A DNA stretch of 64,000 bases from an uncultured Alphaproteobacteria bacterium (GTDB lineage Bacteria > Pseudomonadota > Alphaproteobacteria > HIMB59 > GCA-002718135). Below are positions 39,360-49,143 of the stretch, piece after piece. Position 1 is the first letter of the stretch, and each line of letters begins with the position of its first letter. A program made the translations under genes and the position numbers. The notes beneath the pieces were generated by a model. The model was given only the letters and a program-made list of their open reading frames with translations, was not told the origin of the DNA and ran no database searches. The DNA lies in the NCBI GenBank assembly GCA_902604905.1, contig CACLAN010000003.1:1-64000 (forward strand). The letters run 5' to 3'.

Positions 39360-40550
39360 CTATTCAATAATTTCAGCAACAACTCCAGCGCCAACAGTTC
39401 TTCCACCTTCTCTAATTGCAAATTTTAAACCTTTATCCATCGCAATTGGAGACAAAAGAGTAACCTCCATAGCAATATTATCACCAGGCATTACCATTTC
39501 GGTGCCTTCTGGTAATTTAATTGTTCCAGTTACATCAGTCGTTCTAAAGTAGAATTGAGGTCTGTAGTTTGAAAAGAATGGAGTATGTCTTCCACCCTCT
39601 TCTTTTTTTAATACATATGCTTCTGCTTTAAATTTTGTATGAGGTTTTATTGAACCAGGTTTTGCTAATACTTGACCACGTTCAACTTCCTCTCTTTTTG
39701 TTCCACGAAGAAGAACACCAACGTTGTCTCCGGCCTCGCCAGAATCTAGAAGTTTTCGAAACATCTCAACTCCAGTACAAGTAGTTTTTTGAGGCTCTCT
39801 TATTCCTAGTATTTCAATTTCCTCTCCAACTTTAACTTGACCTTGTTCAATTCTCCCAGTTACAACTGTACCTCTACCAGAAATTGAAAATACATCCTCA
39901 ACTGGCATCAAGAAAGGTTGATCTATAGGTCGGCTAGGTTGTGGTATATGTTCATCAACTGCTTTCATTAATTCCATAATTGAATTTTTTCCAATTTCAT
40001 CGTCTCTACCCTCAAGAGCTGCTAAAGCTGAACCCTTAATGATTGGGATAGTATCACCAGGGAATTCATATGAAGTAAGGAGTTCTCTAATTTCCATTTC
40101 AACTAGATCAATTAATTCTTTGTCATCTACTTGATCAACTTTGTTCATGTATACAACAAGAGCAGGTACGCCTACCTGTCTAGCTAAAAGTATGTGTTCT
40201 CTTGTTTGAGGCATTGGTCCGTCAGCTGCATTAACAACTAAGATACCACCATCCATTTGAGCTGCACCAGTAATCATGTTCTTAACATAATCTGCGTGTC
40301 CAGGACAATCTACGTGAGCATAATGTCTTGCTTCAGTTTCATATTCAACATGCGCAGTAGATATTGTAATACCACGCTCTCTTTCTTCAGGTGCTTTGTC
40401 AATGTTTGCGTAATCTGTAAATTCTGCTCCACCTGTCTCTGCTAATATTTTTGTTATAGCAGCAGTTAATGTTGTTTTACCATGGTCAACGTGACCAACA
40501 GTACCTATGTTACAATGCGGTTTGTTTCTTTCGAATTTTGCTTTAGCCAT
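39360..40550 (-). CDS. tuf: Elongation factor Tu
   Basis: This 396-aa EF-Tu delivers aminoacyl-tRNA to ribosomes. G1 GHVDHGKTT is at 19-27, DCPGHADYV near 81 and NKVD near 136. [13 protein letters not shown] marks domain 2. It is the only tuf in the window and lies between tRNA-Gly and tRNA-Trp, not in the str operon. Codon choice looks less extreme than in its neighbours, as expected for a highly expressed gene. Confidence 0.98.
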   Translation of the reverse strand: MAKAKFERNKPHCNIGTVGHVDHGKTTLTAAITKILAETGGAEFTDYANIDKAPEERERGITISTAHVEYETEARHYAHVDCPGHADYVKNMITGAAQMDGGILVVNAADGPMPQTREHILLARQVGVPALVVYMNKVDQVDDKELIDLVEMEIRELLTSYEFPGDTIPIIKGSALAALEGRDDEIGKNSIMELMKAVDEHIPQPSRPIDQPFLMPVEDVFSISGRGTVVTGRIEQGQVKVGEEIEILGIREPQKTTCTGVEMFRKLLDSGEAGDNVGVLLRGTKREEVERGQVLAKPGSIKPHTKFKAEAYVLKKEEGGRHTPFFSNYRPQFYFRTTDVTGTIKLPEGTEMVMPGDNIAMEVTLLSPIAMDKGLKFAIREGGRTVGAGVVAEIIE

Positions 40551-40575
40551 TTTTTACCCCAATAATATTTTGTTA

Positions 40576-40649
40576 TGGAGCGGGTGAAGGGAATCGAACC
40601 CTCGTAGCCAGCTTGGAAGGCTGGAGCTTTACCACTAAGCTACACCCGC
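40576..40649 (-). tRNA. tRNA-Gly (anticodon TCC)
   Basis: A 74-nt tRNA has acceptor GCGGGTG/CACCCGC, discriminator T, encoded CCA and anticodon stem CCAGC/GCTGG around CTTCCAA with anticodon TCC. It is 25 nt upstream of tuf. Confidence 0.95.
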
Positions 40650-40707
40650 AACTAAACTGACTGCTTCACACACTCACTTTAATGCTTTCATCCCATTACC
40701 TCCATAA

Positions 40708-40793
40708 TGGTGGAGGGGGTAGGATTCGAACCTACGTACGCTCACGCGGGCGGATTTACAGTCCGCTGCCTTTAACCACTCGACCACCCCTCC
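40708..40793 (-). tRNA. tRNA-Tyr (anticodon GTA)
   Basis: An 86-nt class II tRNA has acceptor GGAGGGG/CCCCTCC, encoded CCA, anticodon GTA in ACTGTAAAT and a long variable arm. It is first in the tRNA-Tyr/tRNA-Gly/tuf/tRNA-Trp unit. Confidence 0.95.
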
Positions 40794-40811
40794 TTTTGAA
40801 GAAATTGGCCA

Positions 40812-40838
40812 ATACTAATAAATTAGTACATATGTCAA
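40812..40838 (-). promoter_or_regulatory. Candidate promoter of the tRNA-Tyr/tRNA-Gly/tuf unit
   Basis: A perfect TTGACA (40833-40838 on minus) is followed after 15 nt by TAGTAT (40812-40817), about 18 nt before tRNA-Tyr. The rest of the 170-nt divergent gap (40794-40963) holds no gene. A promoter for rlmB is expected there, but none stands out. Confidence 0.5.
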
Positions 40839-40963
40839 TCTAAAACAGCAACCTCACCTTTGCAAAATACGTATACTCGTAAAAGCAACGGCCTTTTAGA
40901 CAAAAAATGCCATTTTGTACATATCTAGATTGTATTAATTAGACAAATCTGTGATATTAAATC

Positions 40964-41725
40964 ATGACAAAATTTAGAAACAATAAATCTAATAAAAATC
41001 ACGGAATTCATACAATTTTTGGTCAACATTCTGTTAAAGCAGCACTCCAAAATGATAAAAGAGAGCATATTGAGCTTATAATTAGTAAAAATCATATTAA
41101 TTTTGCCAAAAAATATGAATCTAAAATACAAAAAATTACAATTCTTCCTCAAAATGAATTCACAAGAAAATTTGGAAATGAGAACACAACCCAGGGAGTA
41201 GTTCTAAAAACAAAAGATTTTGCTAAGCCAGGTTTAAAGGAATTTGTAAAAGTAGAAAGTAAGAAATCAAAATCATTAATATTAATTTTAGATCAAGTAA
41301 CTGACCCTCAAAATATTGGCTCAATAATGAGATCATGTGCATTATTTGATTGTGCAGGAATTATAGTTGGCAAAGATAATTCACCAGAATTGACTTCATC
41401 ACTCTATAAATCAGCTTCTGGTGCTGCAGAAATTGTAAATTATATTAGAGTGACAAATATAAGAAGAGCTATTTCTTTTCTTAAAAAAAATCATTATTGG
41501 ATTTATGGTTTTGACAGTTCAAAAAATAAAAATTCAAAATTAAATTTTTCACAAAAATCAGTATTAGTTTTTGGTTCTGAAGGAAAAGGTATTAGAGAAT
41601 TAGTAAAAAAGGAATGCGATGAAATAAAACAGATTAACATGAAAACTAATTTAAAATTTGAAATTGATAGTTTGAATGTGTCTAACGCAACATCGATTGC
41701 TTTATATCAGTTTTATTCAAATTAA
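40964..41725 (+). CDS. rlmB: 23S rRNA (guanosine-2'-O-)-methyltransferase RlmB (TrmH/SpoU family)
   Basis: This 253-aa SPOUT methyltransferase has an N-terminal L30e-like substrate-binding domain (GIHTIFGQHSVKAAL). The three SpoU motifs follow: DQVTDPQNIGSIMRS, VFGSEGKGI and SLNVSNATSIALYQ. RlmB methylates G2251 of 23S rRNA. A gene for a TrmH-family enzyme divergent from the tuf tRNA cluster is usual in alphaproteobacteria. Other SpoU targets remain possible. Confidence 0.88.
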   Translation: MTKFRNNKSNKNHGIHTIFGQHSVKAALQNDKREHIELIISKNHINFAKKYESKIQKITILPQNEFTRKFGNENTTQGVVLKTKDFAKPGLKEFVKVESKKSKSLILILDQVTDPQNIGSIMRSCALFDCAGIIVGKDNSPELTSSLYKSASGAAEIVNYIRVTNIRRAISFLKKNHYWIYGFDSSKNKNSKLNFSQKSVLVFGSEGKGIRELVKKECDEIKQINMKTNLKFEIDSLNVSNATSIALYQFYSN

Positions 41726-41737
41726 ATTTAATAAATG

Positions 41738-41813
<76 letters not shown>

Positions 41814-41863
41814 ACTTAAATTGCATTTATATTAAATTATAAAATCGACAAGAATTTTATAAG

Positions 41864-41986
41864 TTAAATTCCAGGAATATAAGGAACTCCATCACCTTTA
41901 ACTCTTTCATTAATTTCACTTAAGGTAGAGCAAGCAGTTATTGGACTAAATACAAGAAATAAAATTATTAAAGTTTTTTTAATCAT
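41864..41986 (-). CDS. Small lipoprotein downstream of formate dehydrogenase
   Basis: This predicted 40-aa lipoprotein has a start at ATG 41986 giving MIKK, a hydrophobic stretch and the lipobox ITAC with the lipidated cysteine C19. The mature peptide is only about 22 residues and ends VPYIPGI. An in-frame start 60 nt upstream would lie inside the dehydrogenase gene and lacks a signal peptide. It starts 7 nt after the formate dehydrogenase alpha stop, so it is probably co-transcribed. I do not recognise the family. Confidence 0.6.
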   Translation of the reverse strand: MIKKTLIILFLVFSPITACSTLSEINERVKGDGVPYIPGI

Positions 41987-41993
41987 ATAATAT

Positions 41994-44747
41994 TTATAAC
42001 TTCTCAATTTTTGCTGCACAATATTTAAATTCAGGGATCTTTCCATATGGATCTAAAGCTGGGTTAGTTAAAAGATTAGCAGCAGACTCATTATAACAAA
42101 ATGGAATAAATATGACTCCATCAGGAATCGCCCTGTCTTGCCTTACTCTGATATCTATAGAGCCTCTTCTAGTTGTGACTTTTATTTTATCACCAGCTTT
42201 CATATTATTTTTAATTATGTCTTTAGGCGATATTGAAACTGAAGGTTCTGGTTCAATGGCATCTAAATTTGATGCCTTTCTAGTCATAGCTCCAGTATGC
42301 CAATGCTCTAATTGTCTTCCTGTAGTCAGTATCATCGCAAATTCTTTATCAGGCACTTCATCTGGTGCAGTAACACTTGCTGGAACAAATTTACCTTTAC
42401 CATTTTCATTTGGAAATTTATCACCGAAAACAATTTCATCCCCTGGTGTAGTTGCAGATTTACTTGGATAAGTTACAGAGTTTTCATTTTCTAATCTTTC
42501 CCAAGTTATATTGTTTAATGAAGGCATTGTTAGTGACATTTCTTCATAAATATCTTTGGGATGTCTATATTTCCAATTTAAACCCATTCTTTTTCCAAGT
42601 TCGTTTGTTATCCACCAATCTTCTTTCGCTTGACCTGGCGAATCTAAAGCTTTTCTTCCCATTTGTACTTGTCTATTGGTATTAGTAACTGTTCCATTTT
42701 TTTCAGGCCATGCTGAAGCTGGAAAAATAACATCCGCATATGTTGCTGTTTCAGTTAAGAAAATATCTTGAACAACTAAATGCTCTAACATTTGTAGAGC
42801 TTCTCTTGCATGATTAAGATCAGGGTCAGACATTGCTGGATTTTCGCCAAGTATATACATACCTTTAATTGTATTCTCGTGAATAGCGTTCATAATTTCA
42901 ACAACAGTTAGTCCTTTTTTATCATCCAAAGGGGTGTTCCAAAGTTTTTCAAAAAAATCTTTATTATTATCTTTATCAACTAATTGGTAATCAGGGTACA
43001 TCATTGGTATAAGGCCAGCATCAGATGCACCTTGAACATTATTTTGTCCCCTTAAAGGATGTAAACCAGATCCTCTTTTTCCAACATTACCTGTCATTAA
43101 AGCTAGAGAAATTAAACATCTAGCATTGTCGGTACCATGTGTATGTTGAGAAATGCCCATCCCCCAGAAAATAATTCCCTTATTTGTACTAGAATATAAG
43201 CGTGCTACTTCTCTTATTAATTCTGGATCAATACCTGTTTCGTTTACCATTATATCAGGTGAATAATTCATTAAATGTTTTCTTAATTTATCAAATCCTT
43301 CAGTTTGTTTTTTAATGTATTGAGAATTAAATAAATTTTCTTCAACAATAACATTCATTATTGAATTCAAGAGAGCAACATCAGATCCTGGTTTAAATTG
43401 TAACATATGAGTTGCATGTTTTTTTAAAGAATGGCCTCTAGGATCCATCACAATTAATTTGGAGCCTTTTTTTGCAGCGTTTTTAAAAAAAGTTGCTGCT
43501 ACTGGATGATTTTCAGTTGGATTAGCACCAATGACTATTATCACATCAGAGTGCTCAACTTCATAGAATGGAGCAGTAACAGCTCCTGAACCAATAGTTT
43601 CTAACAAAGCAGCTACAGATGAAGCATGACAAAGTCTTGTACAATGATCAACATTATTAGTATTAAAACCAGTTCGTATTAATTTCTGAAATAAATATGC
43701 TTCTTCATTTGAACATTTAGCTGATCCAAATCCCGCAAGATTACTTTTACCATTTCTTTGTTTTTTAAGTTTTAAAAACCCTTGTGCAGCATAATCTAGA
43801 GCTTCATCCCAAGATGCTTCTCTAAAATATTCATGAATATTTGAAAAATTAATGTTTGGATGTAGGTCTTTTGCTTTGTCTTTAATTCTAATCAACGGCT
43901 TTGTAAGTCTTTCTGGATTATTTACATAATCAAAACCAAATCTTCCCTTTACGCATAATCTATTCTTATTTGCGGGACCATCAACACCATTAACGTATTT
44001 AATTTTGTTATCTTTTACATTGTATTCTATCTGGCAACCAACACCACAATAAGGACAAACGCTATCAATTTTTTTATCTACCTTACTATGGCCAATACCA
44101 TCTTTATCTACGATGGATGCCGGCATTAATGCTCCAGTTGGACAAGCTTGTACACATTCGCCACATGCCACACATGTGCTGTCACCCATTGGATCATCAA
44201 AATCAAATACAATTTTAGAATTTTCTCCTCGATATGCCATTCCGATGACATCGTTGACCTGAACTTCTCTACATGCTCTTACACAAAGATTACATTGGAT
44301 GCATGCATCTAGATTTACAGCCATACTTGGATGAGAAACATCTGCCTGACATGAAGTTTTTTTTGGAAATCTACTTTCTTTAACTTCAACTTTGTCTATC
44401 CATTTCCAAAAGTCAGAATTATTATCATGAGCAATTTCTTTTTTTGGCTGATCTGCTAGAAGTAATTCAAAAACTAACTCTCTAGATTTTTTAGCCTTTT
44501 CTGAGGAAGTATTTACTTTCATGCTATCTGTTGGTTTTCTAATACAAGATGCTGCCAACACACGTTCTCCTTCAATTTCAACCATGCATGCTCTACAATT
44601 TCCATCTGCTCTATAGCCAGGTTTATCGGAATAACATAGGTGTGGGATTTCTGTTCCAAGTCTATTTGCAACTTGCCAAATAGTTTCATCAGCATTTGCT
44701 TCAACTAATTTTTCGTTTAAATAAAATTTTGTTTTCTCTTTAGTCAT
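41994..44747 (-). CDS. fdsA: NAD-dependent formate dehydrogenase, alpha (catalytic) subunit
   Basis: This 917-aa subunit oxidises formate to CO2. An N-terminal [2Fe-2S] domain has C38, C51, C54 and C68. Ferredoxin-like [4Fe-4S] cysteines follow at 149-159 and 192-202, then a [4Fe-4S] site at C231, C234, C238 and C265, and the molybdopterin oxidoreductase domains. The metal ligand is C373 in RLCHASS, followed by the catalytic His374, where E. coli FdhF has selenocysteine. Two-subunit architecture and size recall tungsten FDH1 of Methylobacterium (989 aa). It overlaps the beta subunit by 8 nt. Confidence 0.9.
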   Translation of the reverse strand: MTKEKTKFYLNEKLVEANADETIWQVANRLGTEIPHLCYSDKPGYRADGNCRACMVEIEGERVLAASCIRKPTDSMKVNTSSEKAKKSRELVFELLLADQPKKEIAHDNNSDFWKWIDKVEVKESRFPKKTSCQADVSHPSMAVNLDACIQCNLCVRACREVQVNDVIGMAYRGENSKIVFDFDDPMGDSTCVACGECVQACPTGALMPASIVDKDGIGHSKVDKKIDSVCPYCGVGCQIEYNVKDNKIKYVNGVDGPANKNRLCVKGRFGFDYVNNPERLTKPLIRIKDKAKDLHPNINFSNIHEYFREASWDEALDYAAQGFLKLKKQRNGKSNLAGFGSAKCSNEEAYLFQKLIRTGFNTNNVDHCTRLCHASSVAALLETIGSGAVTAPFYEVEHSDVIIVIGANPTENHPVAATFFKNAAKKGSKLIVMDPRGHSLKKHATHMLQFKPGSDVALLNSIMNVIVEENLFNSQYIKKQTEGFDKLRKHLMNYSPDIMVNETGIDPELIREVARLYSSTNKGIIFWGMGISQHTHGTDNARCLISLALMTGNVGKRGSGLHPLRGQNNVQGASDAGLIPMMYPDYQLVDKDNNKDFFEKLWNTPLDDKKGLTVVEIMNAIHENTIKGMYILGENPAMSDPDLNHAREALQMLEHLVVQDIFLTETATYADVIFPASAWPEKNGTVTNTNRQVQMGRKALDSPGQAKEDWWITNELGKRMGLNWKYRHPKDIYEEMSLTMPSLNNITWERLENENSVTYPSKSATTPGDEIVFGDKFPNENGKGKFVPASVTAPDEVPDKEFAMILTTGRQLEHWHTGAMTRKASNLDAIEPEPSVSISPKDIIKNNMKAGDKIKVTTRRGSIDIRVRQDRAIPDGVIFIPFCYNESAANLLTNPALDPYGKIPEFKYCAAKIEKL

Positions 44748-46443
44748 AAGTTATTTCGTTGCTAAAATATTTTAAAACAGAATTTAATGGGTTTGTTGCA
44801 GCTTGTCCTAAACCACATATCGATGCTTGAGCCATAACTTCACTTAAATCTTTTAATTTTTCCTTGTTCCAATTTTTTTCTTGCATTAATTTTACAGTTT
44901 TCTCCGTACCGGAACGGCATGGTGTACATTGACCACAACTTTCCTCTTCAAAAAATTTTAGTAAATTAAGTGCAACATCTTTCATATTATCATGATCCGA
45001 TAATACAACTACTGCCGCTGAGCCTAAAAAACATCCGGCATCCATTAATTCTTTCGATCCATAATCAAGTGGAATATCATTCATAGTAGCGGGTAGAATA
45101 CCACCAGATGCACCTCCCGGAAGATATCCTTTAAAAACATGTCCATCTGCCATACCATCACAATACTCATCAATTAATTGTTGAATTGTTATACCGGCTG
45201 GGGCGACTTTTACTCCTGGGTTCTTTACTCTTCCAGATACTGAAAAACTATGAAAACCCTTATTTCCATTGGACCCTTTTTCAGCAAACCACTTTGCTCC
45301 TTTTTCAATTATATCTCTTACCCAAAAAAGAGTTTCTAAGTTATTTGTTAAAGTAGGACATCCAAATAAACCAATTTCAGCCACATAAGGCGGTCTATGT
45401 CTTGGCAATCCTCTCTTGCCTTCAATACTTTCTATCATTGCTGACTCTTCACCACAGATATAGGCTCCTGCCCCTCTTCTTACGATGAAAAAGTCTTTTG
45501 GAATTATTTCTTCATCTTCCATTTTATTTATTTCATCAAGTAAAATTTTTATAACTGTTGGATATTCATCTCTCATATAAATGTAAACTTTTTGAGCATT
45601 TATAAAATATGAGGCAATTAAAGCTCCTTCTAAAAATCTATGTGGATCACTTTCTAAATATGACCTGTCTTTAAATGTTCCTGGTTCACCTTCATCACCA
45701 TTAACAGCAACATATTTTTTACCATTGTAATTTGAAACAATTTCCCATTTTTTTCCTGTAGGAAATCCAGCACCCCCCTTACCTTTCAATCCGCTTTCAT
45801 TTAATGAATCCAAAACTTGTTTTTTTGAGATGACGCCTTTTTTTATTTTATCCGCAATTTCATAACCGCCATTTTTTTTATAAGAAGATAAATTTATATA
45901 ATCTGGAATGAAGGGGTCAAAAGTTTTTTCATCGATTGTTTTTTTAACTTTTTCAAAATTAGCCTCGTCAACATAATTTTTTCCTACGCAGACAGTAGGA
46001 GCAACATTGCATCTTCCCATACATGGCCCGGGTACGACTTTTATATTTTTATTTTCTAATTTCTTTATTTCTTGAAGTAATTTGTGTGCACCAAATAATT
46101 CACACGTTAAACTTTCACATACCCTTACAACATTAACTGGATTATAATCTTTACTATCTTTGACAATATTAAAGTGAGCATAAAAAGTTGCAACTTCATA
46201 AATTTCAGAAAGTGGTAAATTAATAATAGTTGATAAAGCTACCAGATGCTTATCATACAAAACACCAAATTTATCTTGTAATATATGCAAATATTCTATT
46301 AATTCATCTCGCTTAAATATTAATCCTGAAAACAATTTAGAAACTTCATCTAAATATTTATCTTCGACTTGTCTTCCTTTTGGAGTCCAACGTCTTTTCT
46401 TCTTTTTTAAAGAAGTTTCTGTTTGAGAAACAAATTTATCCAT
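44740..46443 (-). CDS. fdsB: Formate dehydrogenase beta subunit, NuoE-NuoF fusion
   Basis: This 567-aa diaphorase subunit passes electrons to NAD+. The NuoE-like part (about 20-180) has a [2Fe-2S] site with C109, C114, C141 and C145. The NuoF-like part has the FMN/NADH loop GLKGKGGAGFPTGKKW near 218-233, GAGAYICGEE near 324, and [4Fe-4S] cysteines C503, C506, C509 and C543. Organisms with FdsG and FdsB as separate genes differ from this fusion, which matches Methylobacterium Fdh1B (572 aa). A TATAAT (46454-46459) is only 10 nt before the ATG. Confidence 0.9.
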   Translation of the reverse strand: MDKFVSQTETSLKKKKRRWTPKGRQVEDKYLDEVSKLFSGLIFKRDELIEYLHILQDKFGVLYDKHLVALSTIINLPLSEIYEVATFYAHFNIVKDSKDYNPVNVVRVCESLTCELFGAHKLLQEIKKLENKNIKVVPGPCMGRCNVAPTVCVGKNYVDEANFEKVKKTIDEKTFDPFIPDYINLSSYKKNGGYEIADKIKKGVISKKQVLDSLNESGLKGKGGAGFPTGKKWEIVSNYNGKKYVAVNGDEGEPGTFKDRSYLESDPHRFLEGALIASYFINAQKVYIYMRDEYPTVIKILLDEINKMEDEEIIPKDFFIVRRGAGAYICGEESAMIESIEGKRGLPRHRPPYVAEIGLFGCPTLTNNLETLFWVRDIIEKGAKWFAEKGSNGNKGFHSFSVSGRVKNPGVKVAPAGITIQQLIDEYCDGMADGHVFKGYLPGGASGGILPATMNDIPLDYGSKELMDAGCFLGSAAVVVLSDHDNMKDVALNLLKFFEEESCGQCTPCRSGTEKTVKLMQEKNWNKEKLKDLSEVMAQASICGLGQAATNPLNSVLKYFSNEITYD

Positions 46444-46483
46444 TCCAATTAATATTATACTATATATTAAGTATCAGAAAACT

Positions 46484-46735
46484 ATGAAAGATTCAGTTGA
46501 AAATGAAGAATTAGTTCTTGATACTAGTGGTACAGAATGTCCTATACCTGTGCTCAAGGCCAGGAAACTTGCTTCAGAATTAAACAAAGATACAATTATT
46601 AAAATTATTGCAACTGATCCTTTGGCTGAAGCAGACTTTGAGCATTATTGTGATCAGTCCAAGTATGAATATTTAAGTTGTGAAAAAATTAAAGATAAAA
46701 TTGTAATTCGTTATAGATTTAAAATTAAAAATTAA
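46484..46735 (+). CDS. tusA: TusA/SirA-family sulfur carrier protein
   Basis: This 83-aa protein has the TusA signature cysteine C19 in ECPIPVLKARK. TusA proteins carry persulfide sulfur from cysteine desulfurase to acceptors such as the FdhD sulfurtransferase or tRNA thiolation enzymes. It is divergent from the formate dehydrogenase (40 nt apart) and within 3 kb of fdhD, so a role in cofactor sulfuration is plausible. Its stop shares TTAA with moeA. Confidence 0.85.
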   Translation: MKDSVENEELVLDTSGTECPIPVLKARKLASELNKDTIIKIIATDPLAEADFEHYCDQSKYEYLSCEKIKDKIVIRYRFKIKN

Positions 46736-47946
46736 AATAAACTTTCATAATTATAAAAATCAAATATATCTCCCTTGTTTACTTGAGAAACATTTTCATC
46801 AATTTCAATTATACCATCTGAATAGGATATAGAACTAATCATGCCAGAACCTTGTTTAGGAAATTTATTTGCAATATTTTTATCATTTATTGTTTCTTTA
46901 TTTACGCGTAACCACTCCATTCTTTTTGTTTTTTTCTTCATGGAAAAGTTTGCTATAATTTTACTTGAAGATGGGAGCTTAAAATGTCCACCTGATAGTT
47001 TTTCTATCAATGGTTTTACTAACATTGCATATAGTAATTGAACAGAAACTGGATTACCTGGCAAGCAAATTATGTAGCAATTATTTATTTTTCCAACTGC
47101 AATTGGTCTCCCTGGTTTTATTGCTGCTCTCCAAAAATATACCTTACCTAATTCAGATAAAACTTTAATTAGATGATCTTCATCACCAACAGATGCTCCA
47201 CCAGCAGTAATTATTACATTAAATTTTTTTGAAGTATTAAAAATTTTGTTTTTAATTGTTTTAAAATTATCTTTAAGATTTCCACAATATTTTTTTTCTA
47301 TAAAATTCTTATCAAGTAAATTATTTAAACTATAATAATTTGAGTTATTAATTTCAGAATTTTTTAAATTTTTGGTTGGTTTTCGTAATTCATTACCACT
47401 TGTAAAAAAACCAATTTTAATTTTTTTAAATACTTTTATTTTACTAATACCAGTAGCAGCAATTAAATTTATATTTTGTTGATTTAATTTAGACCCCTTT
47501 ACTAATATTTTTTGGTTTTTTTTTATATCTTCACCCTTTAATCTATAATTATCTCCAAATTTTGGAATTTTAATTAAATAAATTTTATTTCCTTTCTTGT
47601 ATGTATTTTCCTGCATAACTACAGTTGATGAATTCGAAGGCATTTTTGCCCCGGTAAAAATTCGAACTGCTTCACCATGTTTTATTTTTATATTTTTGTT
47701 ATCTCCAGCTGCTATTCGTCTATTACAAAAAAAAACTTTTTTTGTTTTTAAATCTTTTTTTAAAATAGCATAACCGTCTACAGCAGAATTATTAAAAGGA
47801 GGTAAATTAATTTTACTTTTTATATTTTCATAAAGAAATCTATCCTCTGAATTTTCTAAATTAACTTTTTCAGAGTTAAACATTACAATCTTTTGTTTTT
47901 TAAATAAATTAACAATTTGTTTTTTGGTTAGAGGTGATTTATTCAT
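46732..47946 (-). CDS. moeA: Molybdopterin molybdenumtransferase MoeA
   Basis: This 404-aa enzyme inserts Mo or W into adenylated molybdopterin. The N-terminal NNSAVDGYA, central TAGGASVGDEDH and LPGNPVSVQL blocks are MoeA signatures. It is the last gene of the tupB-mobB-moeA minus-strand group and overlaps mobB by one base. The sequence is very lysine/asparagine-rich. MoaA, MoaC, MoaE, MoaD and MogA are not in the window. Confidence 0.9.
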   Translation of the reverse strand: MNKSPLTKKQIVNLFKKQKIVMFNSEKVNLENSEDRFLYENIKSKINLPPFNNSAVDGYAILKKDLKTKKVFFCNRRIAAGDNKNIKIKHGEAVRIFTGAKMPSNSSTVVMQENTYKKGNKIYLIKIPKFGDNYRLKGEDIKKNQKILVKGSKLNQQNINLIAATGISKIKVFKKIKIGFFTSGNELRKPTKNLKNSEINNSNYYSLNNLLDKNFIEKKYCGNLKDNFKTIKNKIFNTSKKFNVIITAGGASVGDEDHLIKVLSELGKVYFWRAAIKPGRPIAVGKINNCYIICLPGNPVSVQLLYAMLVKPLIEKLSGGHFKLPSSSKIIANFSMKKKTKRMEWLRVNKETINDKNIANKFPKQGSGMISSISYSDGIIEIDENVSQVNKGDIFDFYNYESLF

Positions 47947-48428
47947 TAAAATTCTCTCAAAATAAAATCGACTATGTTATCAATTTCGTCATTCTTAAAA
48001 ATTCTCAAGTCAGTTTCTAGTTTATTATTTGAAATAATAGCTTTTATATTTTTAATTTTGGTAAATAAGTAATTATCATTATCATTTTTAATTGTTTCAA
48101 TTTTTGGGTGATTTTCATTTTTAAATCCTTCCACTATTACAATATCAATTTCTGAAAGTTGATTAATTAATTCATCTAATGTTTTTTCTTTTGAATTGTT
48201 TAGCTCTGATATTTTAACCCATCGCTTCGATGAACTAACTATTACTTGAGAAGATCCCGCTAATCTATGCTTAAAGCTATCTGTATTCTCATGATCTATA
48301 TCAAATTCGTGATGTGCATGTTTAATTGAAGCAACACGAAAATTTTTAGAACTAAGATTATTTATAATTTTAGTTGCAATAGTTGTTTTCCCTGAGTCCT
48401 TCCAGCCAACAATTCCTACTATTTTCAT
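47946..48428 (-). CDS. mobB: Molybdopterin-guanine dinucleotide biosynthesis protein MobB
   Basis: This 160-aa GTP-binding protein has a P-loop GWKDSGKTT at 8-16. KHAHHEFDIDHENTDS near 38-53 matches the MobB switch region. It assists MobA in making bis-MGD, as formate dehydrogenase needs. Its start overlaps the permease stop by 4 nt. Confidence 0.88.
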   Translation of the reverse strand: MKIVGIVGWKDSGKTTIATKIINNLSSKNFRVASIKHAHHEFDIDHENTDSFKHRLAGSSQVIVSSSKRWVKISELNNSKEKTLDELINQLSEIDIVIVEGFKNENHPKIETIKNDNDNYLFTKIKNIKAIISNNKLETDLRIFKNDEIDNIVDFILREF

Positions 48429-49117
48429 TTAACAGATCTATTATTTAATAAATATACAAGGGAGTAAATAATTATTGTTATTGATATTAAAACTAAACCT
48501 AATGCCATAGCGTATTCTAAATTTCCCATTCTAGTTTCTAACGATATAGCAGTTGTCATTACTCGTGTATAATGATCAATATTACCACCCACAATCATAA
48601 CTGCACCAACTTCTGAAATTGCTCTTCCAAAAGCGGATAATAATGTTGTTATTAATAAAAAATAACTATGGTTAAATAAAAGTTTTACAGAACCCCAAAA
48701 AGGAATATTTAAGGATCTTATCTGTTCTTTAAATTCAAACCAATTTTTAGAAAATATCTCATGAGATAATGAAGCAATTATTGGAAAAATTATTATAGTT
48801 TGAGCAATAATCATCGCAGAAGGTGTGTATAGAAGTTGTAAAATACCTAAGGGTCCACCTGATGCAAAAGTAAAATAAACAATTAAACCAACTACAACTG
48901 GAGGAATTCCCATCAATGAGTTTAAAATTATTAAAATAATTTTTTTGAAATAAAAATTATAAATTGCAAAATAATAACCTACTATGAATCCTAATAATGA
49001 TGCAATAATTAGGGCAGTAAAACTTACAAATAATGATAAAAGTATAATGTCCCATAGTTCATTATCTAAAGTAATAATTAATAGTATGGAATTTGTGAAA
49101 ATTTCTAATATGTTCAT
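48425..49117 (-). CDS. tupB: Tungstate-type ABC transporter permease (TupB-like)
   Basis: This 230-aa inner-membrane permease has five to six helices. The loop GRAISEVGAVMIVGGNID is the ABC contact motif with TupB-like wording, followed by TRVMTTAISLETRMG. It resembles tungstate TupB more than molybdate ModB, from memory of the families. No periplasmic binding protein or ATPase adjoins it, so the rest of the importer must be elsewhere. It opens the operon with mobB and moeA and is divergent from fdhD by only 26 nt. Confidence 0.78.
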   Translation of the reverse strand: MNILEIFTNSILLIITLDNELWDIILLSLFVSFTALIIASLLGFIVGYYFAIYNFYFKKIILIILNSLMGIPPVVVGLIVYFTFASGGPLGILQLLYTPSAMIIAQTIIIFPIIASLSHEIFSKNWFEFKEQIRSLNIPFWGSVKLLFNHSYFLLITTLLSAFGRAISEVGAVMIVGGNIDHYTRVMTTAISLETRMGNLEYAMALGLVLISITIIIYSLVYLLNNRSVK

Positions 49118-49143
49118 TTATATTATTAGTTTAATTACAACAT

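Noticed and set aside
40839..40963. Short inverted repeats (ACAAAA/TTTTGT near 40900-40920) upstream of rlmB as an operator or terminator
   Set aside because: Stem is only 6 A-T-rich base pairs with a 7-base loop, too weak to support in this base composition.
43600..44000. Selenocysteine codon in the formate dehydrogenase alpha subunit
   Set aside because: The metal-ligand position (residue 373, RLCHASS) is an ordinary cysteine codon, with no in-frame UGA and no SECIS-like need.
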